From Ilumatobacteraceae bacterium (lineage in GTDB: Bacteria; Actinomycetota; Acidimicrobiia; Acidimicrobiales; Ilumatobacteraceae): DNA of 64,000 nucleotides. Under the pieces are notes generated by a model. That model did not search any database. It was not told the origin of the DNA and was given only the letters and a program-made list of their open reading frames with translations. The stretch spans positions 1-64,000 of the forward strand of contig JAJTEL010000003.1 of the NCBI GenBank assembly GCA_021299715.1. Reading direction: 5' to 3'. A program made the position numbers and the translations under genes. Below are positions 17,979 through 25,688 of this stretch, piece after piece; position 1 is the stretch's first letter, and every line of letters starts with the position of its first letter.

Positions 17979-18611
17979 ATGAACAACCGCAGCCCACAAG
18001 AACTTCTCGGCGGAAACGTTGAGTGGTCTGGTAATTGGACCATTGGTGGATGTGAGTTCTACGGGGAGATAATGGATACGTCCACCTTCGGCGTGTGGTT
18101 AACCACCGAGCCAATCTCTCCCGAGCAGTATGCAGAACTTCAAGCGCCCGATGGTTTCCGTAAGTCTGGTTGCGGACGCAGCCAACACGACGCCGCGTTC
18201 TTTCGGCGTCCGCCAAACGCAGATGTTGATGGACCCGTTGAAACAATTCGCGTTGGCAATTACACATTTGCTCTTGTTGCGCGGCCAGGTGTGCCCGAAA
18301 CTGGTTTTGATGGCGTGATGGTGCTGCCTGTCTATAAAAGCCACCGCTTGCTGTTTCGCGCGGGCCGCACACTGGAAATCATCAACACCAACGACGACTT
18401 TCCTGGTGGTACATCACTCGTTCCACAGGTAACAGAATCACATCTGAAGAAACGCCGAACTGAAAGCACCCCTCGCGCAATGCCGCCGGGGTGGACATCT
18501 CACTTCATTACATTGACTGAAGATTTGGTGATTGATCTGCCGAGTCCGGCTCGCGTCGCAATTTTCAACAACGGCGACATTTTTCATGGTCCGACGACCA
18601 TCGAAATTTAG
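17979..18611 (+). CDS. Uncharacterised protein downstream of dehalogenase
   Basis: A 210-residue protein that I do not recognise. It begins 18 bases after the dehalogenase stop on the same strand and is probably co-transcribed. No signal peptide or membrane segment is visible. The sequence is rich in predicted strands, with repeated short hydrophobic runs (VGNYTFALVARPG, GVMVLPVYKSHRLLFRAG, ARVAIFNNGDIFHG), suggesting a beta-sandwich or barrel. Two Cys residues occur early (GGCEFYGE, KSGCGRSQHD) with nearby His. The ATG has only a weak GAGAACC upstream. The stop lies four bases from that of the convergent mftD-like gene, leaving no room for a terminator. Confidence 0.75.
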   Translation: MNNRSPQELLGGNVEWSGNWTIGGCEFYGEIMDTSTFGVWLTTEPISPEQYAELQAPDGFRKSGCGRSQHDAAFFRRPPNADVDGPVETIRVGNYTFALVARPGVPETGFDGVMVLPVYKSHRLLFRAGRTLEIINTNDDFPGGTSLVPQVTESHLKKRRTESTPRAMPPGWTSHFITLTEDLVIDLPSPARVAIFNNGDIFHGPTTIEI

Positions 18612-18615
18612 GAAG

Positions 18616-19791
18616 TTACTTAGTTCCCAACGGACGGAAGAATCCGTCGGGGGCAACAACGTCGTCTCGTGTGAGTTCGTGAACCGAAGACTTTCCTAAA
18701 CCAAGTAGCGCCGAATCAATTCCGCCACGAAGCAAGTCGAGCACATTCTCTACACCTGCTTGACCGTTTGCAGCCAAGCCCCACAAGTATGCGCGACCAA
18801 TCATGACAGCACGCGCGCCAAGAGCAAGCGCCTTCACAACGTCGGAACCACGACGCACTCCGCCATCGAGAAGAACTTCAATTTGTGAACCAACGGCATC
18901 GGCTACTGCAGGCAATGCTCGAATTGGTGCTGGAGTTCCGTCAAGGTTGTTTCCACCATGGTTCGACACGGACAACGCAGTTGCACCAAGGTCTACAACA
19001 CGCTTTGCGTCGTCAACGCGACTGACGCCCTTCACCATGAACGGGCCACCCCACTGCTGTCGCAACCATGCAATGTCTTCCCACGAAGGAAGTGGCGTTT
19101 GCATCCACTCGTAATACGCACCGAAGAACGTTGGTGCTTTTTCTCCTGGCTTTGCCATGTTGGGTGCTGAAAGGTCGGGAATTCGACCAGTCTTTGCAAA
19201 GGTCCACAACCAGCCCGGCTTCTGCAGAACTTCGGGAGCAAGTTTTACTGCTGCCTTAATGTCGATCTTTTCTGGAATCCATGGGCTGCCCCAGTCGCGG
19301 CCGTTCGAGAATGACCAGTCAAGAGTGACAATAAGACCCTTAGCGCCGGCGGCACGAGCACGTTCCATGCGTTGCACAAGCGTGTCTTTATCGCCACACC
19401 AATACATCTGAAAGAACGTCTTGTCGTTTACTGCTGCTACTTCTTCAACTGACTTTGATGCAAACGAACTGAGGCCCATGGGAATACCGCGGTTTTGTGC
19501 AGCGCGCGCAATGGCAACTTCACCTTGTGGATGTACTGCTTGCACACCTGTGGGCGAAATAAGAACGGGCATTGAAATGTCTTGACCCATGACAGACGTT
19601 GCCATCTCGCGCTGGTTTGACAAACCTGCAACATGCGGAGCGAACCCCAACTGATCAAACGAGGCCAAGTTGTCGGCTGTTGACAAACCCTTCTCTGAAC
19701 CAGCGATAAGGGCACCGTACACGGACTTTGGCAAGCGAGCTTTGGCGCGGCGTTGCGCTTCTGCGACTGTTTCGAACCATGCGTTGGCCAT
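18616..19791 (-). CDS. mftD: MftD-like FMN-dependent alpha-hydroxy-acid dehydrogenase (pre-mycofactocin synthase)
   Basis: A 391-residue FMN protein of the lactate/glycolate oxidase fold. Opening residues AWFETVAEAQRRAK, then LPKSVYGALIAGSEKG, FAPHVAGL, GLSSFASKSVEE, VTLDWSFSNGRDWGSP, VSNHGGNNLDGTPA and IGRAYLWGLAANGQAGVENV match from memory the MftD branch and not LldD. MftD oxidatively deaminates the peptide-derived premycofactocin intermediate in making the redox cofactor mycofactocin. The rest of the mft cluster (mftA, B, C, E, F) is absent from this window, so it is encoded elsewhere or this is a paralogue with another substrate. The ATG at 19791 has AAGGA at good distance; the upstream 21-codon extension is rejected. 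A hairpin stands in its leader. Confidence 0.8.
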   Translation of the reverse strand: MANAWFETVAEAQRRAKARLPKSVYGALIAGSEKGLSTADNLASFDQLGFAPHVAGLSNQREMATSVMGQDISMPVLISPTGVQAVHPQGEVAIARAAQNRGIPMGLSSFASKSVEEVAAVNDKTFFQMYWCGDKDTLVQRMERARAAGAKGLIVTLDWSFSNGRDWGSPWIPEKIDIKAAVKLAPEVLQKPGWLWTFAKTGRIPDLSAPNMAKPGEKAPTFFGAYYEWMQTPLPSWEDIAWLRQQWGGPFMVKGVSRVDDAKRVVDLGATALSVSNHGGNNLDGTPAPIRALPAVADAVGSQIEVLLDGGVRRGSDVVKALALGARAVMIGRAYLWGLAANGQAGVENVLDLLRGGIDSALLGLGKSSVHELTRDDVVAPDGFFRPLGTK

Positions 19792-19809
19792 GTTTATTTC
19801 CTTACACGG

Positions 19810-19840
19810 AGGGGGACGGCAAATTGTACCGATGCCCCCT
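19810..19840 (-). other. Stem-loop between the HAD gene and mftD
   Basis: On the minus strand AGGGGG pairs with CCCCCT, and inner CGG/CCG pairs extend the stem around a loop containing TACAATTTG. It lies between the HAD stop (19855) and the mftD ribosome site. It could be an intercistronic processing or attenuation hairpin. There is no U-tract. Confidence 0.4.
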
Positions 19841-19854
19841 ACGGACACGCTCAC

Positions 19855-20532
19855 TCACACATCAGAAAGCAAGAGTGACAAGAGTTCTGATGGCGAACTC
19901 AGCACCACATCGGCCCCCGCCCCACTGAGTTCTGCGTGGTCGCCGAAACCCCACAGCACACCTGCCGACCGCGTTCCCACCTGCACGCCCGCCTCTATGT
20001 CGTGGTGGCGATCACCAATCATCCAACACGTCGATAGTTCGGGTAGTGAACCGTGCTCGCGTTGGACATCGTCCAATGCTTGGCGCAACAACACCGATTT
20101 ATGAACGGGAGCATCGTCGGCAGGGCCAACGACGGTCACCATGTGATGATCCATTCGTGTTGCTTTCACTGCAATATCTGCCTGAGTTTGCGGCTTCGCT
20201 GTCACTACAGAGAGATGCCAATGTTTTGCGAGTTCGTCAACGACATCGCGCATTCCTTCAATGACCGGCGTGTGTGGCAAGTGATGTGCCTTATAAATGC
20301 GTCGATACTCGTAAATGAATTCATTGGTTCGTGATTCGTCTATCCCGCGGGCACGCAGTAGTTCAGGCATGGTGGTCTGAAACGGTGGCCCAATAATTCG
20401 CGTGACTTCTGCCGGGGTGAGTGGACCCGCCCCCACGGCCGCAAACATGTCGTTCACCGACTGGGTAATTCCGGCGCCGGAGTCGGCGATGGTGCCGTCC
20501 AGGTCGAAAAATAGGTACCCGCGCTTGGCCAC
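19855..20532 (-). CDS. HAD-superfamily phosphatase (phosphoglycolate phosphatase-like)
   Basis: A 225-residue HAD hydrolase. FFDLDGTIADS carries the nucleophile Asp10 and acid Asp12 (motif I). VVTAKPQTQ includes the motif II/III region, and CWMIGDRHHDIEAGVQVG is motif IV with the metal-binding Asp residues. A helical cap sits between about 17 and 85, as in phosphoglycolate phosphatases and pyrophosphatase PpaX relatives. The substrate is a small phosphoester that cannot be named from sequence. The start is a GTG at 20532 with AGGGTGG upstream. It precedes mftD by 63 bases on the same strand and is divergent from the znu operon. Confidence 0.87.
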   Translation of the reverse strand: MAKRGYLFFDLDGTIADSGAGITQSVNDMFAAVGAGPLTPAEVTRIIGPPFQTTMPELLRARGIDESRTNEFIYEYRRIYKAHHLPHTPVIEGMRDVVDELAKHWHLSVVTAKPQTQADIAVKATRMDHHMVTVVGPADDAPVHKSVLLRQALDDVQREHGSLPELSTCWMIGDRHHDIEAGVQVGTRSAGVLWGFGDHAELSGAGADVVLSSPSELLSLLLSDV

Positions 20533-20576
20533 CTCGCCACCCTAGGTCCCCATCCATGGCCATCCTGAGGTTCTAT

Positions 20577-20602
20577 TTTGGTAATCGTTCTCATTCTCAG
20601 TA
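20577..20602 (+). promoter_or_regulatory. Possible Zur box in front of znuACB
   Basis: Read on the minus strand, TGAGAATGAGAACGATTACC resembles actinobacterial Zur sites (TGAAAAcGATTTTCA type). It lies 11 bases before the znuA ATG, where a zinc-bound repressor would block transcription. The match is imperfect and no zur gene is in the window. Confidence 0.4.
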
Positions 20603-20612
20603 TGGTGTTGGC

Positions 20613-21650
20613 ATGACATCTCGTTTGCTTGCCAACGCCCTGTTACTCACACTGCCTGCTCTTGCGGCATGTGGGGGTTCATCGTCCACATCTTCGAATG
20701 ATGCATTGCAGGTATCGCCGTCTACAGACAATGCATTGCAGATATCGGCCGCTCTCTACCCCATTGCTGAAATTGTGCAACGTGTTGGTGGAGACACAGT
20801 TGAAGTGGTCAACCTCACTCCTCCCGGCACCGATGCACACGACGTTGAACTCACAGCAAAGCAAGTGCAGAAACTTGAAGAATCGGATGCAGTGTTTTAT
20901 TTCGGCGACAACTTTCAGCCAGGAACGCAGAAAGCAATCACCGCGCTCACCGATATGACATCAGTAGACCTTTTTGATTCGGTAGAACTACTCGATGCGG
21001 CCATTGGCGAGTCCGCCGTTGAAGATGAGCATTCCGAAGATGATCACGCCAACGAAAAACCAGCCGACGACGAGCACAACCACGGTGAGCATGACCACGG
21101 TGAGCACGACCCGCACGTGTGGCTAGACCCCGCAAACATGATTGCCATGACCAAAACCGTTGTCTCAACATTGTCAAAACTGCAGCCAGAATCAGCAACT
21201 ACGTTTGCAAATAACGGCGACTCCTATATTGCTGAACTCACGGCGATTGGCGAACTATTGGATGCAGAGATTGGTATCCCCAATGGAAAGACTGCTACCC
21301 GCTGTGAAGAGAAAAACCTCTACACCGCGCACCAAGGCTTCACATACCTTGCCCATCGCGCAGGGCTCACCCTTGTTCCCATTGGTGGTATCAACCCCGA
21401 TGAACAAGTATCTGCGCAGTATCTTGAGTCACTAGCAACAGATTTGAAAGGGAAAGACGTGACCATCTTTTACGAATCCCTCATTACTTCATCTGCTGCC
21501 GAAGCCCTTGCAGATTCACTGAACGTCAATACCGATGTCTTGAATGGCGTTGAAGGTCTCTCTAACGAAGACATTGCCAATGGCATTACCTACATCTCTG
21601 CGCAACGAGACAACATTCAACGAATCGCAAAAGCGTTGCGCTGTTCATGA
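20613..21650 (+). CDS. znuA: Zinc ABC transporter substrate-binding lipoprotein
   Basis: A 345-residue solute-binding protein of the TroA/ZnuA cluster 9 family. The signal peptide ends in the lipobox LAAC with Cys20, so it is a lipoprotein on the outer face of the membrane. An acidic His-rich loop at about residues 136-172 (repeats of GEHDHGEHD) is typical of zinc rather than manganese binders. Conserved His ligands occur in TDAHDVEL, HDPHVWLDP and TAHQGFTYL, and a late acidic ligand in FYESLITSSAAEAL. The start at 20613 is chosen because it begins the signal peptide; the longer frame adds non-hydrophobic residues across the putative Zur box. The stop overlaps the ATPase start (ATGA). Zinc repression is inferred. 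Confidence 0.9.
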   Translation: MTSRLLANALLLTLPALAACGGSSSTSSNDALQVSPSTDNALQISAALYPIAEIVQRVGGDTVEVVNLTPPGTDAHDVELTAKQVQKLEESDAVFYFGDNFQPGTQKAITALTDMTSVDLFDSVELLDAAIGESAVEDEHSEDDHANEKPADDEHNHGEHDHGEHDPHVWLDPANMIAMTKTVVSTLSKLQPESATTFANNGDSYIAELTAIGELLDAEIGIPNGKTATRCEEKNLYTAHQGFTYLAHRAGLTLVPIGGINPDEQVSAQYLESLATDLKGKDVTIFYESLITSSAAEALADSLNVNTDVLNGVEGLSNEDIANGITYISAQRDNIQRIAKALRCS

Positions 21651-22384
21651 CCGATACTGGAGGCGTCCTTCAAGCTGTCGACGTAGCAGTGTCCTACGGC
21701 GACACACGGGCGCTTCTGTATTCGTCTTTTTCTATTGCCGCGGGTGAACTTGTGGCGGTCGTTGGTCCAAACGGCGCTGGTAAGTCCACGTTGTTCAAGG
21801 CATTGGCCGGTTTCGTTGACCACGAAGGCGATGTAGTGGTTCACGGCGAACATTGCCACCACCTTGAACGCAAAGCCATTGCGTACATTCCGCAACAATC
21901 AGACCTCGACCTTCGCTTTCCCATCACTGTCAGCGAAGTTGTTATGGCAGGTCGCCGTCGTTTCCACACCGGCCGCATGCGTGCAACACAACACGATCAT
22001 GCGACTGTCGCATCGTGCCTTGAACAAGTTGATCTAGCAGGCACAGAATTTCGCTCGCTCTCCACGCTCTCCGGCGGGCAAGTACAACGAGTCTTACTGG
22101 CACGCGCACTTGCCCAAGAGGCCGATGTTCTTCTTCTTGACGAAGCGCTCTCTGGAGTAGACACTCGACATACCGATGAACTCATCTCGCTGTTCTCCAC
22201 TTTGTGCGCGCGCGGAACCAGTGTGTTGGTCTCCACCCACGACCTAGGGCTCGTGCGTTCACGTTTCACGCGATGCCTCACCGTGAATGGCCGCGTGCTG
22301 GGCGACGGCTCCCCTGCTGTTGAACTCTCTGGGGACAAACTCGAGCGCCTCTTCGGCTCACCGTCTGGAAGCGATGCAGCATGA
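21647..22384 (+). CDS. znuC: Zinc ABC transporter ATP-binding protein
   Basis: A 245-residue ABC ATPase with Walker A GPNGAGKST (residues 40-48), signature LSGGQVQRVLLARAL (about 141-155), Walker B DVLLLDEALSGVD and switch HD in STHDLG. The middle region, IAYIPQQSDLDLRFPITVSE, is characteristic of metal-chelate/manganese-zinc importers. It energises ZnuB and receives metal from ZnuA. Four-base overlaps with both neighbours show translational coupling in one operon. Manganese transport is possible by homology alone, but the His-rich ZnuA partner favours zinc. Confidence 0.92.
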   Translation: MTDTGGVLQAVDVAVSYGDTRALLYSSFSIAAGELVAVVGPNGAGKSTLFKALAGFVDHEGDVVVHGEHCHHLERKAIAYIPQQSDLDLRFPITVSEVVMAGRRRFHTGRMRATQHDHATVASCLEQVDLAGTEFRSLSTLSGGQVQRVLLARALAQEADVLLLDEALSGVDTRHTDELISLFSTLCARGTSVLVSTHDLGLVRSRFTRCLTVNGRVLGDGSPAVELSGDKLERLFGSPSGSDAA

Positions 22385-23244
22385 ACTGGCTGCTTGACCC
22401 GTTTCAGTCGGACTTCTCCCAGCGAGCAGGTCTTATTTGCATCATGGTGGGTGTTCTTGCGCCCGTTGTCGGCACATGGGTGTCGCTGCGACGACTCGCT
22501 TATCTGGGCGATGCAATGTCTCACAGTGTTCTGGGTGGAGTTGCTCTTGGGTTTGCATGGTTCGGTACCAATGCGGTGTTGCCTGGTGCACTCGTGGCCG
22601 GCGTCTTCATGGCCCTCACCATTCACTACCTGTCGCAGAACCGCCGGTTGTCAAACGACTCTGTCATCGCAGTCGTCGGGAGCGGAATGTTCGCATTTGG
22701 CGTCATCGCACTGAACTCCATCGACAGCACCGTGTCCGTTTCCCATTTTCTCTTCGGTCAATTACTCACTGTCACCACAACAGACCTTTACATCACGCTT
22801 GTGCTTACGGTTCTTGCGCTTGCGTTTGTGTGGTGGCGCTTCCCCGACCTCACTTTCTCCACCTTCGACCGCGATCATGCAACACAAATTGGTATTCGTG
22901 TTCAACGCCTCGATGCAGCAATGCTCGTACTGTTGGCGGTCTGCGTGGTGGTGTGCTTAAACACCGTCGGTATTGCGCTCACGGTGTCGCTTCTCATCAC
23001 GCCAACAGCTACGTCGCGGTTGTTCTTCAACAATGTGGTGTCAATTACACGTGGCGCAATAGCTTTCGGACTTGTTGAAGTTCTTGGGGGCTTTGTTGCC
23101 GCATACCATCTCAACCTTCCGCCAGGCCCCACCATCACATTGGGAGCCACACTGACATTCATCGTGTTGTATGCACTTCGTTTCGCTCGCAGCGAACGCA
23201 CATATGTTCACCACACACACGAACATCACGATCATTCTCACTAG
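22381..23244 (+). CDS. znuB: Zinc ABC transporter permease
   Basis: A 287-residue ABC-3 family permease with about eight membrane helices. Typical segments are RLAYLGDAMSHSVLGGVALGF and LLITPTATSRLFFNN. The C-terminus carries a short His-rich tail (HHTHEHHDHSH) after the last helix, which may bind zinc on the cytoplasmic side or may simply be a metal-sensing end. The ATG overlaps the znuC stop by four bases. It is the last gene of the operon. The next gene starts 90 bases later behind its own palindromic site. Confidence 0.9.
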   Translation: MNWLLDPFQSDFSQRAGLICIMVGVLAPVVGTWVSLRRLAYLGDAMSHSVLGGVALGFAWFGTNAVLPGALVAGVFMALTIHYLSQNRRLSNDSVIAVVGSGMFAFGVIALNSIDSTVSVSHFLFGQLLTVTTTDLYITLVLTVLALAFVWWRFPDLTFSTFDRDHATQIGIRVQRLDAAMLVLLAVCVVVCLNTVGIALTVSLLITPTATSRLFFNNVVSITRGAIAFGLVEVLGGFVAAYHLNLPPGPTITLGATLTFIVLYALRFARSERTYVHHTHEHHDHSH

Positions 23245-23298
23245 TACCGAAGGCATACCTTTCAACAGGTACGTGACTACCTCCACGTTCTGTAAGCC

Positions 23299-23315
23299 TT
23301 CACAAAATTTGTGAA
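23299..23315. promoter_or_regulatory. Perfect palindrome upstream of the universal stress protein gene
   Basis: TTCACAAAATTTGTGAA is a perfect 8+1+8 palindrome that ends 18 bases before the usp ATG. A second inverted pair, GTGAAC and GTTCAC (23311-23330), overlaps it. The form recalls CRP/FNR-class operators (TGTGA/TCACA elements), which often govern stress protein genes, but the spacing is not canonical. Confidence 0.4.
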
Positions 23316-23333
23316 CGGCGATACGTTCACATC

Positions 23334-23768
23334 ATGACAACGAATGCATCAGGTAAGCGTCGGATTTTGGTGGGCATTGACGGTTCACCCAATAGTGCGA
23401 AAGCAGTGGACTGGGCAATTTCTTTTGCGCATTCGGGTGACACTGTCATTCTTCTTTCTGCGTGGAGCCCCATTGTGGTTCCGGCAGAAATGGCCACCAC
23501 CTACACCTTTGACGACACTGGGGCGCGCAATCTTCTCGAAGAGGAAGCCAAGCGCGTTGCACAAGCGGCAGCAAATCGAGGCGTATCGCTTGCTCGACAC
23601 TTCGAGAACAATGACCCACGCAATGCCTTGTTGTCCACGTCATGCGACATGATTGTTGTTGGCGCCCGAGGCCATGGTGGTGTTATGGGTCTACTGCTCG
23701 GCTCCGTTGCCGACTATGTGTCACGGCATGCAAAAGTGCCTGTGGTCATTGTTCCCGCTGGCGAGTAA
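23334..23768 (+). CDS. Universal stress protein (UspA family)
   Basis: A 144-residue single-domain Usp protein. It shows ILVGIDGSPNSAKAVDWA at the N-terminus and the ATP-binding pattern GARGHGGVMGLLLGSVADYV (G-x2-G-x9-G-S) near the C-terminus, so it belongs to the nucleotide-binding subgroup. These cytoplasmic dimers help cells survive starvation or redox stress by mechanisms that are not well defined. The start ATG at 23334 lies close behind palindromic promoter sites. A DUF6941-like gene follows 13 bases after its stop on the same strand. Confidence 0.92.
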   Translation: MTTNASGKRRILVGIDGSPNSAKAVDWAISFAHSGDTVILLSAWSPIVVPAEMATTYTFDDTGARNLLEEEAKRVAQAAANRGVSLARHFENNDPRNALLSTSCDMIVVGARGHGGVMGLLLGSVADYVSRHAKVPVVIVPAGE

Positions 23769-23781
23769 GTACCGTGAGGTC

Positions 23782-24216
23782 ATGAACCTCGACCCCATGG
23801 CAGAGACCGGCATTGATCTCACCACGCTTCTTCTGTGCGATTACGCCAATATTCGCGAAGGAATGATCAACATCGTTAGTGGTGGCATTACTCGTATTGG
23901 AAGCTCGGTTGGTTTCCCCACCGCTATAGATGCTCATCTCGCAATGTCTGTCTATGTGCACCCGCATCGAGTGGCAGAGACCCACACAGGTCGCATCGTG
24001 CTGCGTTTCCCCGACACTGTGGAAGAGATTGCACGCATCGAGTTTCAGTTTCATGGCGATGCCGATCTTCACCCAGGTGAGGGCTTGAACTTTCACTTTG
24101 CTCTCCCCCTTCAAGGAATTGCCGCGCCACACGCTGGGCAAATAGATGTTTCCGTCACCGTCAATGAATCCCCCATTGGGCTTTTGAGTTTCTGGATGGT
24201 GGATGCATCTGAGTGA
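23782..24216 (+). CDS. DUF6941-like small protein
   Basis: A 144-residue protein with LLLCDYANIREGMINIVSGG near the N-terminus. This resembles DUF6941 proteins, which are usually annotated as hypothetical. Predicted alternating strands (IVLRFPDTVEEIARIEFQF, GQIDVSVTVNESPIGLLSF) suggest a compact beta-sandwich. No signal peptide or membrane segment is present. I place the start at the ATG at 23782 because GAGG lies just upstream; an internal ATG at 23797 is possible. It probably shares a transcript with the universal stress protein. No function is known. Confidence 0.72.
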   Translation: MNLDPMAETGIDLTTLLLCDYANIREGMINIVSGGITRIGSSVGFPTAIDAHLAMSVYVHPHRVAETHTGRIVLRFPDTVEEIARIEFQFHGDADLHPGEGLNFHFALPLQGIAAPHAGQIDVSVTVNESPIGLLSFWMVDASE

Positions 24217-24243
24217 TGCGGCATTTACGCCTACAGTGCGCGT

Positions 24244-24504
24244 ATGGAAAGTCTGGCTTTAGCGGCAGCCATCATTGTCTTCAGCATCATTGTTCTCGGA
24301 GTGGTTGCTACCTTCACCGTCATCCGCACACCGAAAAGTGCACTAGGTCGCATGGTTACGCTCATCCTGAACACCATTGGAATTGCCGCAGGTGCATGGT
24401 TGGCTGCACTCGATATTGGTATGGGCGCACGCGTTATTGGCGCAGCAGTAGCTGTCACTAATGCAACAAGCCTCGTTCGTATCTTGCGCTCTCGCGCCGT
24501 GTAA
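24244..24504 (+). CDS. Small two- or three-helix membrane protein
   Basis: An 86-residue hydrophobic protein with helices at about 4-26, 38-55 and perhaps 57-75, and a basic C-terminus (RILRSRAV). No family is recognised. It lies 27 bases after the DUF6941-like gene on the same strand. Length and hydrophobicity suit a small integral membrane protein, and the coding frame is clean, but the evidence is limited to the open frame and membrane pattern. Confidence 0.6.
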   Translation: MESLALAAAIIVFSIIVLGVVATFTVIRTPKSALGRMVTLILNTIGIAAGAWLAALDIGMGARVIGAAVAVTNATSLVRILRSRAV

Positions 24505-24551
24505 CTAGCGAGTGCGACGACGTCGGAAACTGTTACGAGTGAAGTAACCGC

Positions 24552-25040
24552 TTAGTGATCTAAGTGTTTGTAACGCTCAATAGCGTCGACAATTTCTTTC
24601 TCGGCTGCCGAGCGACCTTCCCAACCTTTGACGGTGGTGTCTTTGTTGGGCTCAAGAAGTTTGTACACCTCAAAGAAGTTGCCCACTTCATCGAGGAGAT
24701 GTTCTGGCAAGTCATCAATGTCTGCGTATTGGCTAAATCGCGGATCATGAGACGAAACGCACAACACCTTTGCATCAGGGCCTTTTTCGTCGGCCATCCA
24801 GAACACCGCTACTGGACGAACCCACACGTGGCAGCCAGGGAATGTTGGCTGACTTAACCACACCAGTGCGTCGAGTGGATCACCATCTTCGCCGTGAGTT
24901 CCGGGAAAGAAGCCGTAGTCAAGCGGATACTGCGTGGCAGTGAACAGAGTTCGGTCGAGCCAGATTGCTCCGGTCTCGTGATCCATCTCGTACTTATTGC
25001 GAGACCCCTGAGGGATCTCCACCACCATCTCTACTTCCAT
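24552..25040 (-). CDS. ppa: Inorganic pyrophosphatase
   Basis: A 162-residue soluble family I pyrophosphatase, the usual bacterial length. It hydrolyses PPi to phosphate and drives biosynthetic reactions in the cytoplasm. Visible active-site elements are EIPQGSRNKYEMD, YPLDYGFFPGT, the metal-binding GDPLDALV, and CVSSHDPRF in the later barrel. The gene lies four bases after a TetR-type gene on the same strand and is the last of the long minus-strand run from 35025. An essential housekeeping gene. Confidence 0.96.
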   Translation of the reverse strand: MEVEMVVEIPQGSRNKYEMDHETGAIWLDRTLFTATQYPLDYGFFPGTHGEDGDPLDALVWLSQPTFPGCHVWVRPVAVFWMADEKGPDAKVLCVSSHDPRFSQYADIDDLPEHLLDEVGNFFEVYKLLEPNKDTTVKGWEGRSAAEKEIVDAIERYKHLDH

Positions 25041-25044
25041 TGAG

Positions 25045-25677
25045 TCAGTCTATGGCGGGTGAGTTCTGAAGCCCCATGGCTCCGTTCAACATTGAACGCA
25101 TTAGCGATGCGAACTGTTCGTCTGTGACGCCGCCGCCACCCTCTTCAAGAAGATCATTAAGAACAAATCCGAATCCGTAGCTTTGCAGCAACATTGAAAG
25201 TGCAGCAGTGGACATGGTGGGCTCTGCATGTGTAATTCGACGCACAGCGTTGTCCACAAATGCGGTAAGGCGATCGTGCAAAATGTTCTGCACCAAGCTA
25301 AGGCGAGCACGCAACGTGGGAATTTCCATTGATGCCGCAAGAATTTGCATGCGTTGCCAACGCCGTGGACGACGGAAGTCTTGTTGCGGTAACGCAAGCA
25401 CTGCTAACAAATCGTCGACTGTAGGTGATTCCAACGCATTGAAGTAGGCCTCGGATGCATCGAGTTGTTCCAACACATACTCTTCAAACATTTCGCCAAG
25501 CACTTCAGCCAAGAGGCCGTCGCGATCGACGAAGTATTTGTAAATAAGCGGCACAGAAACTTTTGCGTTCTGCGCAACGTCTTGAACTCGAAGACCCAAG
25601 ATTCCTTTGGTCTCTACTTCTGCACGGGCTGCAGCGATGATTCGCTCACGTGATGATGGGGTGTGATGTGGCTCCAC
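25045..25677 (-). CDS. TetR family transcriptional regulator
   Basis: A 210-residue regulator. The N-terminal helix-turn-helix domain (about 8-55) shows RERIIAAARAEVETKG, LRVQDVAQNAKVS and PLIYKYFVDRDGLLAEVL, the standard TetR pattern. The C-terminal ligand domain is all helical and unassigned. It starts with GTG at 25677, 11 bases after the topA stop, and ends four bases before ppa, so it sits inside a housekeeping operon. Its own target is not evident. It may act on genes elsewhere. Confidence 0.88.
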   Translation of the reverse strand: MEPHHTPSSRERIIAAARAEVETKGILGLRVQDVAQNAKVSVPLIYKYFVDRDGLLAEVLGEMFEEYVLEQLDASEAYFNALESPTVDDLLAVLALPQQDFRRPRRWQRMQILAASMEIPTLRARLSLVQNILHDRLTAFVDNAVRRITHAEPTMSTAALSMLLQSYGFGFVLNDLLEEGGGGVTDEQFASLMRSMLNGAMGLQNSPAID

Positions 25678-25688
25678 GAGGGGTGACC

